The notes: a model not told the origin generated them from the sequence alone. DNA of 52,159 bases from Pedobacter foliorum (GCF_013266735.1 NZ_JABSNU010000023.1:1-52159), one strand, 5' to 3'; numbered from the stretch's first letter, positions 35,277-44,982 are shown. Numbers and translations: made by a program.

Positions 35277-36488
35277 TTACATTGTTACCAGTGCCGACGC
35301 AATAATAAAGGCCAATACTGCTGCTACAATACCGAACATAAAAACGTTGTAGGCAATTCTTAACAACCTGTATTTACGACCTAAAACTACACCCTGAGCG
35401 TATACGTCCTTTATCAAACTACCATACAAGAAATCACGATCGTCCATCATTTTTATCATACCACTTTCGTAATCAGGCAAACTCATGCGATAAAAATTAC
35501 CAAAAAACAGCAAATTTACACGCTTCTCCTTGATGTCATCGGGCGTAAACACCCCTGTTGGAATTGAAGGTCTGGTAGCAAGAATAGAAAACACCATAGT
35601 AACTACGCAAATAATGAGCAGAAGTAACGTTGGTATAATCAAATGAGGATTATCCTCTAGCTTACGTAACAATACACTCAAAATAACCGAAAGGATAATA
35701 GAATTGGTAGAAATCATAATATGAGCCTTATTATCAGCCATATCACTTAAGCGCTGGTGGTTGGTGGACGTTATCCTAAACATCGTTTCAATACCACGAC
35801 TTGGCTTATCATCCTTATTCTTTTTACTTTCCTTTGATCCGTTTTCCTTCGAATCGCCAGTTTTAGAAATTCCGGTCGTATCCACGTTTTGTTCTGTGAT
35901 GAGTTTATGTTCCAGCTCCGCCAGATTTAATGCTTTTTTCGAGTTAAGCAATTGTTGACAGAACTCTGTATGATAATGATGAGCTTTGAATAATGCTATC
36001 GTCTTAATTCTCCAATCAGCCTTATCAATTTTATGTTTTATAAATGCTTCGGCCTCTTTACGCATTAATCGATTGCGTTCCTTAAAACTGTCACTTCCCA
36101 GATGAAAAAGGTCAGCGTCACATACAATCTCCTGTAATAATCCTGCAGGCGATTGAGGCATTTTAGTGGCCATAATACAACCCTTCACCTGCTCTATTAT
36201 GTCAGGAGTAACACCTTTATCTGATAAAAAATCGTTAGCTAAGCTTGTTCCCTTAATTTCATGCTGACTACAATCAAACAAGTATCCCATATCATGAAAC
36301 CAACTTGCTGCAACAACAATAAAAAAATCCTGATCCGATAACTGGTAATGGTTAGCAATCCTAACTACGTTTTCTACAACCTGTTCGGTATGGTGTAAAT
36401 TATGATAAGTGAACCTTTCGTCTTCGTGAGACTGAAACAAGCTTGCAACATGCGCTCTAAGCAGATCTAGTAATTCCCGGTATTGCAT
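35277..36488 (-). CDS. HD-domain / PycTM (DUF5706) fusion membrane protein
   Basis: A 403-residue protein. Residues about 25-180 are an HD phosphohydrolase: H32/H33, H65-D66 in SWFHDMGYL, and D124 in CDADLFHLG make the metal site. A charged, low-complexity linker spans about 200-232. Residues about 235-403 match the Pycsar effector (PycTM, DUF5706) family: TNHQRLSDMADNKAHIMIST, two membrane helices (about 261-303) and a third near 382-402. PycTM effectors damage the membrane when they bind cyclic nucleotides in anti-phage Pycsar systems. No cyclase is encoded here, and the HD enzyme and ppk1 neighbour suggest a housekeeping or stress nucleotide-signal role. Family calls are good; function is inferred. 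Confidence 0.82.
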   Translation of the reverse strand: MQYRELLDLLRAHVASLFQSHEDERFTYHNLHHTEQVVENVVRIANHYQLSDQDFFIVVAASWFHDMGYLFDCSQHEIKGTSLANDFLSDKGVTPDIIEQVKGCIMATKMPQSPAGLLQEIVCDADLFHLGSDSFKERNRLMRKEAEAFIKHKIDKADWRIKTIALFKAHHYHTEFCQQLLNSKKALNLAELEHKLITEQNVDTTGISKTGDSKENGSKESKKNKDDKPSRGIETMFRITSTNHQRLSDMADNKAHIMISTNSIILSVILSVLLRKLEDNPHLIIPTLLLLIICVVTMVFSILATRPSIPTGVFTPDDIKEKRVNLLFFGNFYRMSLPDYESGMIKMMDDRDFLYGSLIKDVYAQGVVLGRKYRLLRIAYNVFMFGIVAAVLAFIIASALVTM

Positions 36489-36541
36489 TTTTCAGTAGTT
36501 AGTAGGTACGGTATTTATTGTATAAATATGGGGGTTTAAAT

Positions 36542-37642
36542 TTAATCTGCAAACTTTAATCGTGCCTTCATCAAAAATACATTATAAGGTTTCCACATCG
36601 ACATCAGAAAATACAATTCATCACTATTCTCACTTGCAGGATGCATAAATGCACCATATAAACCAGGATAATCTGTTGCCTTTGCCAATGTTTTCTCAGC
36701 ACTCCAAGGCCCGTTAATATTCTCTGCATCTCTTAATACAATCTCCGCCTTCTTTTCATTCAAATAGGTAATTATCCAACGTTTAAATTTTTTATTAAAA
36801 GCCAAAGAAAGCTCACCTAAGGGTGCATCTATTATTACATCAGCGCTATTCTCTTCATTTTTAACCCAACCTTTCGTATTATTCCAGTATTCATACGCAT
36901 CCTGTTTTAAAATATCAGCTTCTTTGAAACGTGCAAGATGAGCCGAACCCCAACGTCCCGGAACAGTACCTATCATATACACAAAACCATTCTTTTTAGC
37001 ATAAGCAACTTGTGCAAAGCTACTTAGGGAACCAAAACGCACTTCATTGCATTTAGCCCAATTTTGCCCATTATCAGTTGATTTGTACAAGCCTGAATAA
37101 TTTGTTGTCCAACTGCCAATACCACCCCATTTCCTTACATCCATATAATGAACATAATCAGCACCCGCTGCATGTATTGCAGCAGTTGGAATAGTGGTAT
37201 GGCTACCTGTCCCATCAATAATATGCGGACTTGGAACGATCTGATGTACTACCATATCGTCAAAAGTCAATCCATCCGCTAAATTTTTATCGGATGATAG
37301 CCCTAATACATTTGAACGCCAATCACCAGCACTCCCAGGACCTCCTTCATTTACTACTTTAAAGTCGGTACCGTAAGTATCTCCGAAAAAGAAGCCTACT
37401 TTTCCATTCCCCATTTTCCAGGCTATCCCTAAATCTGTCCCACCAACATTATAAAGCTCATTAGTTCTATTTGGATTAGGTAAAGTTTCTCCCGAAATAC
37501 TTTTACCGGTTACCCTGGATACGCGTTCCAAATCAAATGGAATAATATCTCTTTTTACTGCTATAAACGCATAAAATGATACCGAAAGCAGACTTCCTGC
37601 TGCAATCAATACCGAACTTCTGATGTACTTATTCTTTAACAT
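36542..37642 (-). CDS. DUF4185 domain protein
   Basis: A 366-residue exported protein with a hydrophobic N-terminal segment (about 9-27) that could be a signal or anchor. The body matches DUF4185, a five-bladed propeller found near glycan-processing genes: TDLGIAWKMGNGKVGFFFGDTYG, YVHYMDVRKWGGIGSWTTNYSGLY in part, and FLMSMWKPYNVFLMKARL. Relatives are thought to act on polysaccharides such as arabinan; no catalytic assignment is made here. It lies 7 bp after the SNF2 helicase gene and 53 bp before the HD-PycTM gene on the same strand. Confidence 0.8.
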   Translation of the reverse strand: MLKNKYIRSSVLIAAGSLLSVSFYAFIAVKRDIIPFDLERVSRVTGKSISGETLPNPNRTNELYNVGGTDLGIAWKMGNGKVGFFFGDTYGTDFKVVNEGGPGSAGDWRSNVLGLSSDKNLADGLTFDDMVVHQIVPSPHIIDGTGSHTTIPTAAIHAAGADYVHYMDVRKWGGIGSWTTNYSGLYKSTDNGQNWAKCNEVRFGSLSSFAQVAYAKKNGFVYMIGTVPGRWGSAHLARFKEADILKQDAYEYWNNTKGWVKNEENSADVIIDAPLGELSLAFNKKFKRWIITYLNEKKAEIVLRDAENINGPWSAEKTLAKATDYPGLYGAFMHPASENSDELYFLMSMWKPYNVFLMKARLKFAD

Positions 37643-37649
37643 ATATCTT

Positions 37650-40580
37650 TTAACCTAATAACCCTAACAAATCCTTTTTCGTTAGCGTCTTAAATATCGA
37701 CTCTTCAGTTTTGATCAACTCTGTAGCCAAATCCTTTTTAGTGTCCTGCATCTTCATAATCTTTTCTTCAATGGTATCAGGACAAATCAACCTTACCGCA
37801 ACAACATTTTTTTCTTGTCCTATCCTATAGCTCCTATCTATTGCCTGATTCTCGACAGCCGGATTCCACCATGGATCTATAATATAAACGTAATCGGCTT
37901 GAGTTAAATTCAATCCGGTACCTCCTGCCTTTAAACTGATTAGAAAAACGCGGATATTTGGATTGTCCTGAAAAGACCCAACCACGGCCGACCTATTTCT
38001 AGTTTGGCCTGTTAAATATTCAAACCCAATATTTCTATCTACAAGCTCCTGTTTTACCAGATCAAGCATAGTAACAAACTGAGAGAATACCAGAATCTTA
38101 TGATGAGGAGATTTATTTTCGATCTGTTCAATCAATACCTCCAGTTTAGAAGATGTGTTCTCATGCTTACCTTCCTTTAAAATTGCGGGCGAATTACAGA
38201 TCTGTCTTAATTTCGTAATCCCCTGTAAAACATGCATACTACTCTTAGCCAGCTCATCATCGGATTTACCTATCAGATAGTCGCGAATTTCCTCCTTACT
38301 AGCTTCATAAATATCGCGTTGTTCAGTTCCCATTTCACAGTAGATCACCATTTCTGTTTTATCAGGCAATTCCTTAGCCACTTGCTCTTTTGTTCTTCTG
38401 AGAATAAATGGATTGATCTTTTTCTGTAGGTCAAGTGCACTCCTGGTATCTTTAAACTGATCTATCGGCACTGAATAAAGCCTTTTAAACTGCTGTTTAG
38501 TTCCTAATAAACCAGGGCAGGCAAATGACAATTGCCCATACAAGTCAAATGTATTGTTCTCTATTGGAGTACCCGTAAGCACAACTTTATTCCGCGATTT
38601 TAATAAGCGAACTGCCTTATAACGCTGCGATTCCGGATTCTTAATCGTTTGCGATTCATCAAGAAAAATATAGTTAAATCTATAATCTTTAAGGAATCTG
38701 ATATCGGCCAATAATGTTCCGTATGAGGTTAAAATGATCTCATAATTATCAAAATCATGAACTACTTTAGCCCTATCCGAGCCATACACTGTCCTTATTT
38801 TTATGGATGGGGCAAACTTTTCTACTTCTTGCTGCCAGTTAAAGATAAGTGAAGCAGGCACTACAATCAGATTGGTATTATGATGGCCTTTTTCCCTCTG
38901 TGAAAGAATAAATGCAAGCACCTGGATTGTTTTACCTAGTCCCATATCATCTGCCAAGCAAGCGCCAAAGTTAAAACCATCTAAAAAGTTTAGCCAGTTT
39001 AAGCCTTCCCGTTGGTATCCACGCAGTGTAGCATTAAGCCCAGCTGGAACCTCTACTTCTTTAATAGACTCAAAACTAGATAGCTTAGAACGATAAAGTT
39101 TCATTTCATCTTTAACTACTCCATCTAATTGTTCCAACTCATAAAGCTCTTCCACTGATGCATAATTAATCTTCGAAGTCCGTATAGTTTCTTCCACAAC
39201 CTCTCCTGCACTAAAATAACCTGTAAACTTCTCAATCCATTCATCAGGTAATATGCCAAGTGTTCCATCGTCCAACTGAACAAACTTACTCTTGTTACGA
39301 ATTGAGCGATGCAAGTGTTTTAGAGAAACTGCTTGTTTATCAAATTTAACTTTTACAGAGGTTTCAAACCAGTCTATACCACTAATCACGTTAATGGAAA
39401 TATTGGCTTTATATGGATTTAGATTGTTGTTTTTTAGTTCGTTAAATCCAAGGATAGTAATCCCTTTGTCTCGCCATGCCTCAAAAGCATCCAAAAACCA
39501 ATTGTTCTCAATAAATCTCTTTTTATGTAGATAAAAACAATCCGCATGTGCTTTTTCAGGCAGTTCTTGCACTTGCTCCTCAAAGAACGGGTGCTCTCTT
39601 GAAATGTTAGATATGAATTGAAATTCTATATCCTCATCTCTATTTAGTGTAAATATATTTCCTCTTTTATCCTTTGCCTTGATTTGCTTTCTGGAGAGTA
39701 TTGGAATTTCCAGACTACCATATCTGATAACCGGTGTAACCAACACAAAATCTTCAGATTCAGACAAATAAATAATCTGTTCATTATCAAGATCAAACCC
39801 CTTCTCTTCTATCTGTTTTTTAGTGGCAGGTTTTAAATAAGAGTAATTGATTTTAACCTTATCCTCTAACTTAGAAAGTATGTTTTCCTGAAACAGTTCA
39901 AATTCCGATCTATGAACAACTATAATATCATTATGCTGTTTAAAGAAGGCCAGTACACTCAAAAAATAAGCATTATTGATCAGATAAAGTATATTGCCTA
40001 ACTGAATAAAATAATGATACCTCACCTTCAGCATATCTAAAGCAAAAGGCTTATTTTCCAACATCAACCTTGCTGATATCTCAAAGAAGTCTCCCTTCTC
40101 ATCAACGGTTAAAGTCAGATCAACCTTTAATACCTTCAGCTGTCCGGGCACTATAGAGGTTGCCGTTATATTAGTAGAAACCTTATCATCATGAAGATAA
40201 ACATCTAATCCTAGTGGGTTTTTAGCCAATGCTTTAAGCCCTTCCAAATCAGATTCTGATTTACCTGCATCATAGTTATTTCTGAACTTAGAAATACCGG
40301 CATAAAACTTCAATTCCTCCTGACTTTCTGTTTTCCAGATCATGTCAGTAGGGTCGATAAAGCTGAGTGGGTTTTTAGGTTTACCGCTTACAGTAACTTC
40401 AGCTTCTGCAAGTTCTATTACTAAATGTCTGTAAAAACGATGCTGACTGAAGATCAGCATCATTTTAGTATTTCCCTTTGTTTCAGATACAGGCAATTTA
40501 ACACTCTGCGAAGCATTTAAAATTGGCTTCAGTGTCGAGAAGTCAAAATGTTCCGAGTCGTATCCTTCTTTTTCCGTCAT
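37650..40580 (-). CDS. SNF2-family helicase/ATPase
   Basis: A 976-residue Swi2/Snf2-type DNA translocase. The N-terminal 500 residues are a bacterial SNF2-specific region with a mixed beta structure. The ATPase core has motif I with DDMGLGKT at 544-551, motif II DESQ at 641-644 (DESQ rather than DEAH), LTGTPIENNTFDLYGQLSF, LRRTKEQVAKELPDK, and the C-terminal helicase motifs VFSQFVTMLDLV, LKAGGTGLNLTQADYV and DPWWNPAVENQAIDRSYRIGQ. It probably remodels protein-DNA complexes and assists transcription or repair; the exact target is unknown. It is the first gene of a minus-strand run that includes ppk1. Confidence 0.93.
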   Translation of the reverse strand: MTEKEGYDSEHFDFSTLKPILNASQSVKLPVSETKGNTKMMLIFSQHRFYRHLVIELAEAEVTVSGKPKNPLSFIDPTDMIWKTESQEELKFYAGISKFRNNYDAGKSESDLEGLKALAKNPLGLDVYLHDDKVSTNITATSIVPGQLKVLKVDLTLTVDEKGDFFEISARLMLENKPFALDMLKVRYHYFIQLGNILYLINNAYFLSVLAFFKQHNDIIVVHRSEFELFQENILSKLEDKVKINYSYLKPATKKQIEEKGFDLDNEQIIYLSESEDFVLVTPVIRYGSLEIPILSRKQIKAKDKRGNIFTLNRDEDIEFQFISNISREHPFFEEQVQELPEKAHADCFYLHKKRFIENNWFLDAFEAWRDKGITILGFNELKNNNLNPYKANISINVISGIDWFETSVKVKFDKQAVSLKHLHRSIRNKSKFVQLDDGTLGILPDEWIEKFTGYFSAGEVVEETIRTSKINYASVEELYELEQLDGVVKDEMKLYRSKLSSFESIKEVEVPAGLNATLRGYQREGLNWLNFLDGFNFGACLADDMGLGKTIQVLAFILSQREKGHHNTNLIVVPASLIFNWQQEVEKFAPSIKIRTVYGSDRAKVVHDFDNYEIILTSYGTLLADIRFLKDYRFNYIFLDESQTIKNPESQRYKAVRLLKSRNKVVLTGTPIENNTFDLYGQLSFACPGLLGTKQQFKRLYSVPIDQFKDTRSALDLQKKINPFILRRTKEQVAKELPDKTEMVIYCEMGTEQRDIYEASKEEIRDYLIGKSDDELAKSSMHVLQGITKLRQICNSPAILKEGKHENTSSKLEVLIEQIENKSPHHKILVFSQFVTMLDLVKQELVDRNIGFEYLTGQTRNRSAVVGSFQDNPNIRVFLISLKAGGTGLNLTQADYVYIIDPWWNPAVENQAIDRSYRIGQEKNVVAVRLICPDTIEEKIMKMQDTKKDLATELIKTEESIFKTLTKKDLLGLLG

Positions 40581-40659
40581 TCAGTATGGTAATAGCGATG
40601 TGCTAAAGATAATAATAAAATAAGGGCATTGGAGGGTTATTACGCTTTCAGATCCCCAA

Positions 40660-41523
40660 TTAAACTTTCTCCAAATGTTTAATAACAGCCATAAGGTCCT
40701 GATCGCCCAGGCCACTCTCATTCATAGCCGCACTAAAAGTATTCAAAAGTGGTGCAGACAATGGAGAAGAAAGACCTGCTTCTTTTGCAAGTTTAAGATC
40801 CTTAACAATATATTTCAAAGCAAAAGCTGCCGGGTAACTGTCGTTAATAACTGAAGGGGTTTTAAGTTTGATGATTCCATTTCCACATGCGCCCTCATTA
40901 ATAATGGTTAGCATGTTTTCTTTACTAATACCATTCTGTTCAGCAAAAAGAACAGTCTCAGCCAAAGCTTGTATGTTAATGCCCAATAGGTAATTGATGG
41001 CTAGCTTTGCAGAACTACCTGCACCCGCACCACCTAAATACAAGGATAGCTTTCCAAGTACATCAAAAAGAGGCTTTGCTGTTTCATAATTTTCAGTAGT
41101 TCCTCCTACCAAGATAATCAATGTTCCATCCTGAGCAGGTTTTACACTACCAGAAACAGGTGCCTCAATAAAATTCATCTTGTGCTCTTCGCAAAGGGCA
41201 GATAAATATTTTGACGTTTCCGGAGCAACTGTACTCATATCTATCAGCAACTTTCCAGAGTTCTCTCCAGAGAGCAAACCATTCGTTTCATTGTAAACTT
41301 CTTTTACTGCATTATCATCAGACAACATGGTAAATACCACATCACAGCTATCAACTAGCTCCTTAAGATCTTTTGCTGATTGTGCCCCAGCATCAATCAG
41401 CGCCTTTTCTTTATCCTTATTTCTATTAAAAACTCTAACCTCATAACCAGCTTTTAATAAATTTGCTGCCATAGCAGTCCCCATATTGCCAAGCCCGGCC
41501 CAACCTACCTTCAAATTACTCAT
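40660..41523 (-). CDS. NAD(P)-dependent beta-hydroxyacid dehydrogenase family
   Basis: A 287-residue Rossmann-fold enzyme of the 3-hydroxyisobutyrate/GLYR1 family. It has the nucleotide loop GLGNMGTAMAANLLKAGYEV, the substrate-binding EAPVSGSVKPAQDGTL, and the catalytic Lys region GSSAKLAINYLLGINIQALAE. The family reduces short-chain aldehydes (glyoxylate, succinic semialdehyde) or oxidises beta-hydroxyacids. It follows the DUF1080 gene by 13 bp and so belongs to the Gfo/Idh and DUF1080 cluster, which suggests a sugar-derived substrate. Confidence 0.88.
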   Translation of the reverse strand: MSNLKVGWAGLGNMGTAMAANLLKAGYEVRVFNRNKDKEKALIDAGAQSAKDLKELVDSCDVVFTMLSDDNAVKEVYNETNGLLSGENSGKLLIDMSTVAPETSKYLSALCEEHKMNFIEAPVSGSVKPAQDGTLIILVGGTTENYETAKPLFDVLGKLSLYLGGAGAGSSAKLAINYLLGINIQALAETVLFAEQNGISKENMLTIINEGACGNGIIKLKTPSVINDSYPAAFALKYIVKDLKLAKEAGLSSPLSAPLLNTFSAAMNESGLGDQDLMAVIKHLEKV

Positions 41524-41536
41524 ATTTTTTATTTCC

Positions 41537-42175
41537 TTAATTAAGCAATGGCCTAACCATAATATCTTTATAATAGATTACACTACCCGGATCATGACCT
41601 TGTAAAGCAAAGGTACCATCAGAAATAGCCCTGCCACCTACATTCTCCTTACCTACGTTTTCAGGCTCGGTATATTCAACAACAGTTTTACCATTTATTT
41701 TAATGGTAACGTTTTTATCTTTCACCATGATATACTCCTCATACCATTCATTGTCTTTCACGTAAGTTTCCTTCACATCCTGAACTGCGTACAAGCTTCC
41801 CGTCCTGCGCCAATCGCTGTGAGAGTTATTTACTTGCACTTCATAGCCTTTGCCTGGAAAACCCTCCTGCTGAAACGCAGTATGAAAGTAAATCCCAGAG
41901 TTCGCTCCTGGTTTGGTCATTACCTTAGCTTTAAATTCAAAGTTCTTAAATTTATGATCACTTACCGCACCATCATAAAATAAATGTGAAACAGGCCCTG
42001 CAACTTTTATAGTCCCATTCTCTATACTAAAGGTTTCAGGATTTTGATTCTTCTTCCATCCGTTAAAAGTTTTACCATCAAACAAACTAACCCAACCGTC
42101 TGATTTTTGATGCTTTACGCTAGAGCAAGACAACAAAAAAAGAGGAATAGAACAGAGTACAAGGAATTTTTTCAT
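41537..42175 (-). CDS. DUF1080 lipoprotein (3-keto-disaccharide hydrolase type)
   Basis: A 212-residue lipoprotein (Cys17 in LLSCSS) with the DUF1080/concanavalin-like jelly-roll fold. It starts with WVSLFDGKTFNGWKKN, then has NFEFKAKVMTKPGANSGIYFHT, GYEVQVNNSHSDWRRTGSLY in part, and ends with GTFALQGHDPGSVIYYKDIMVRPL. Members of this family hydrolyse glycosidic bonds in 3-keto-disaccharides or glycosides after oxidation by a Gfo/Idh enzyme. Such an enzyme lies immediately upstream, so the pair probably forms a sugar-oxidation pathway in the periplasm. The precise sugar cannot be told. Confidence 0.88.
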   Translation of the reverse strand: MKKFLVLCSIPLFLLSCSSVKHQKSDGWVSLFDGKTFNGWKKNQNPETFSIENGTIKVAGPVSHLFYDGAVSDHKFKNFEFKAKVMTKPGANSGIYFHTAFQQEGFPGKGYEVQVNNSHSDWRRTGSLYAVQDVKETYVKDNEWYEEYIMVKDKNVTIKINGKTVVEYTEPENVGKENVGGRAISDGTFALQGHDPGSVIYYKDIMVRPLLN

Positions 42176-42274
42176 TGTCTTATAATTTTAAGTTTAATAT
42201 AAATTTATTTTAAAATAGGGTGTCTAAAAAAGGTTTGTTTACTCTACTCATCGTCATCCAGATAGGTAAGAACA

Positions 42275-42299
42275 TCATCCTGAATTTATTTCAGGATGA
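42275..42299. repeat. short copy of the dispersed palindromic repeat
   Basis: TCATCCTGA (42275-42283) and TCAGGATGA (42291-42299) form a 9-bp hairpin with an AT loop. The arm matches the outer part of the repeats at 22673 and 27185, but the wide centre is missing. A single TCATCC-type unit precedes it (42253-42259). It lies between the Gfo/Idh and DUF1080 genes. Confidence 0.8.
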
Positions 42300-42334
42300 C
42301 GATAACGCCTTATTTAGACACCCTTATCGATTTA

Positions 42335-43756
42335 CTAAATATTAGGCAATTCCCACCCTTCTCTACGTGGCAGTTTCACAAACTGATTTGCCTCGTCAAA
42401 ATTGGTTATTTTCATTGCTTTAGCATCCCAAAGGAGTCTTTTCCTTCCAGCATTACCCTCTATATTCCAGCTTCTGATTGCAAGATTACCAATCAGGATG
42501 CTTTCAGTAAATGGACCTGCATATTCAAAGTTGGAGCTTGTTTTACTTTTACCATATCCTTCTAAACAAGCATTTACCCATTGCTGATAATGTCCTTCAG
42601 GTACACGTGCAATTGCTTGCTTAGGCATAGTGGTCGTTTTCATCAATTTTGAAGGCAACAGACGAGGATTTGCACCATAGCAATCCACAATCATTTTACT
42701 TTTTGTACCGATGAAAAGTGCACCACCATCGCTAGCTCCAAAAGCCTCTCCCGGCAACAACTCATCCGGTAATTTTGGAAGTAAACCTCCATCATACCAT
42801 GATACATCTATAGTTCCTTTATTATCCTTACGAGGGTATTTCAAATGAATGATTGAAGCAGCAGGGAAACCTTCAGGGTATTTAGCCTCTTTACCATCAG
42901 GACTCCAGCTGGTTGGAATACTACATTCTACCTCTGTAGGGAAGTCAATTGGCAAAAGACGGAATACAGGATCCATCATATGGCAAGCCATATCTCCTAA
43001 TGCACCTGTTCCAAAAGCATTAAATCCGCGCCAGTTCCATGGCATATAAGCTGGGTTATAATCTCTGTATTTTGCTGGGCCTAACCATAAATCCCAATTT
43101 ACTTCATTAGGAGTTTCAAATTTACCTGTAGGCGTTGGTAAGCCTTGTGGCCATATAGGTCTGTTTGTCCAAACCTGCACCGTATGAACATCACCTAATA
43201 ATCCGGCATTATGTATTTCCATTGCCTGACGAACCCCATCACTCGAACCACCCTGATTTCCCATCTGAGTAATCACCTTAAACCTTTTAGCAGCAGTAGC
43301 CAATAAACGGGCCTCATGAATATCATGAGTTAAAGGTTTTTGAGTATATACATGTTTACCCAACTGCATAGCAGATATTGTAGCAATTGCATGGATATGA
43401 TCCGGTGTAGAAATTGAACATGCATCAATATTGTTCTTTTCTTTATCCAGCATCTCTCTAAAATCTTTATAATATTTGGCCTTAGGGAAACGCTTACGCG
43501 AGGTAGCCGCCTGTCGATCATCTACATCGCACAGACCTACAATATTAACTTTAGGATTTTTCGCAAATTCGCTGAGGTCGCTTTCGCCCTTACCACCAAC
43601 GCCAATGCCGGCAATATTAAGTTTATCACTTGGAGCAATAAAGCCCTTGCCAAGCACATGGCGTGGCACAATCATGAAACTTCCTGCAACAATAGAAGCG
43701 CTTTTAATAAAGTTCCTTCTGGATGCATCATTTGTGTTTGATTTTTTTACTGTCAT
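42335..43756 (-). CDS. Gfo/Idh/MocA oxidoreductase with Tat signal
   Basis: A 473-residue exported NAD(P)-dependent sugar oxidoreductase. A twin-arginine signal (SRRNFIKSASIVAGSFMIV) lies near residues 12-30. The Rossmann domain shows IAGIGVGGKGESDLSEFAKN, then VNIVGLCDVDDRQAATSRKRFPKA in part, and CSISTPDHIHAIATISAMQLGKHVYTQKPLTHDIHEAR in segments, with the family Lys-Pro of the substrate site. The C-terminal GFO domain contains WNLWLGPAKYRDYNPAYMPW-like sequence (here NWDLWLGPAKYRDYNP). It probably oxidises a glycoside at C3 in the periplasm, feeding the DUF1080 protein encoded next. Divergent from the tandem AraC genes. Confidence 0.9.
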   Translation of the reverse strand: MTVKKSNTNDASRRNFIKSASIVAGSFMIVPRHVLGKGFIAPSDKLNIAGIGVGGKGESDLSEFAKNPKVNIVGLCDVDDRQAATSRKRFPKAKYYKDFREMLDKEKNNIDACSISTPDHIHAIATISAMQLGKHVYTQKPLTHDIHEARLLATAAKRFKVITQMGNQGGSSDGVRQAMEIHNAGLLGDVHTVQVWTNRPIWPQGLPTPTGKFETPNEVNWDLWLGPAKYRDYNPAYMPWNWRGFNAFGTGALGDMACHMMDPVFRLLPIDFPTEVECSIPTSWSPDGKEAKYPEGFPAASIIHLKYPRKDNKGTIDVSWYDGGLLPKLPDELLPGEAFGASDGGALFIGTKSKMIVDCYGANPRLLPSKLMKTTTMPKQAIARVPEGHYQQWVNACLEGYGKSKTSSNFEYAGPFTESILIGNLAIRSWNIEGNAGRKRLLWDAKAMKITNFDEANQFVKLPRREGWELPNI

Positions 43757-43999
43757 TATATTTGGTTTGGTTTATTGCAATCTTTATAAAGCATTCTATC
43801 TATTTGACAAAAAGCACTTCAATTTCTGATCGATGTTAAAACAGTAGAAATATACAAAGATCAGCCTTAAAATAACATTATGTATTTGTTACGTTACATT
43901 AAAAAACTTGCGTAATGCTTTAGCCTTCATGTATCTCTACACGTAAATTAATAACTATTTCTTATAAAGTTATAATTAAGGTATATTTATCAGTATTGG

Positions 44000-44980
44000 A
44001 TGAAGGAAGTTACACATGAATATGGTATAGATTTGTTCTGGAAAAATAACCTGGCAGAACAACTAGATGGCTATGTGGATGGCAATTACCTCCGTATACC
44101 TCAGGAAATTCATAGTGGAACTCGTTATGTATTACCCATTAGCCCTTTCACCACTGCCTTAATAATAGACGTAACATACAACCAACCTGTAACTTTTCAT
44201 CAACGAAATACCAAAGATGATTTTATAGGTGTTTACTTTAACCTTACCGAAGGAGAAGCATTTCATGTACTTGATGAGGTTTCAAGACCAGTAGGCCGAT
44301 GGAACTACAATCTTGCCATTATGGACAGCAGTCTTGATGCCGACTACATTATTCAAGAGGGTAGTAAGACTTATATGATCTCCATTTTCATAGCCAAAAC
44401 AGCTTTTAAAGCTTATCTTGGAAAGCTACCTCAGTTTAAAGAAATACTTGATGAAGTTTTCGATAGTAAAAAAAACACCTTCATAAGGTATGAAAGAATG
44501 ACCAATGAAGCTTGGTGGCTAATTGAAGAATTGCGCAAGATAGATATGGATGATCCTTTATATGATGTATTTCTGAAAGGCACCGTATATGCATTAATGG
44601 CAAACTATATGGATCAGGTTGCCAACCAGGAAATCCTGATTGAAAAAGTTGTAAAAGAAGACCTAACTGCAATCATCAGCTCACAATCTACCTTGCTCGA
44701 CCTTATTACAGAACCCTTTCCCGGCATATCTTCACTTGCAAATACGGCATGCATGTCCGAAACCAGATATAAAACGTTGTTTAAGAAAATAACCGGACTC
44801 AGTCCGAATGCTTTCTTCCTGATCAATAAGCTATCCTCTGCAAAACAAATACTCGAAAACGGTGAAGTAACCATAGGAGAAGTTTCAGCACAGTTTAATT
44901 TTGCCACCCCATCACATTTCGCTGAGCTTTTTAAAAATGCATACGGTGTAGCACCAAAAGATCACCTTAGCTATTTCTAA
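44000..44980 (+). CDS. AraC-family regulator, first of a tandem pair
   Basis: A 326-residue regulator. The N-terminal 210 residues form a sensor domain without a recognised family (RYVLPISPFTTALIIDVTY, FIGVYFNLTEGEAFHVL). The C-terminal 100 residues are an AraC double HTH (FPGISSLANTACMSETRYKTLFKKITGLSPNAFF, VTIGEVSAQFNFATPSHFAELFKNAYGVAPKDH, in segments). It is transcribed divergently from the Gfo/Idh gene with 243 bp between, and the second AraC gene follows two bases after its stop. Regulation of the neighbouring sugar-oxidation genes is plausible but unproven. Confidence 0.88.
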   Translation: MKEVTHEYGIDLFWKNNLAEQLDGYVDGNYLRIPQEIHSGTRYVLPISPFTTALIIDVTYNQPVTFHQRNTKDDFIGVYFNLTEGEAFHVLDEVSRPVGRWNYNLAIMDSSLDADYIIQEGSKTYMISIFIAKTAFKAYLGKLPQFKEILDEVFDSKKNTFIRYERMTNEAWWLIEELRKIDMDDPLYDVFLKGTVYALMANYMDQVANQEILIEKVVKEDLTAIISSQSTLLDLITEPFPGISSLANTACMSETRYKTLFKKITGLSPNAFFLINKLSSAKQILENGEVTIGEVSAQFNFATPSHFAELFKNAYGVAPKDHLSYF

Positions 44981-44982
44981 TT

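Noticed and set aside
35277..36488. A complete Pycsar anti-phage system
   Set aside because: No PycC-type cyclase gene lies in the neighbourhood, so only an effector-like module fused to an HD domain can be claimed.
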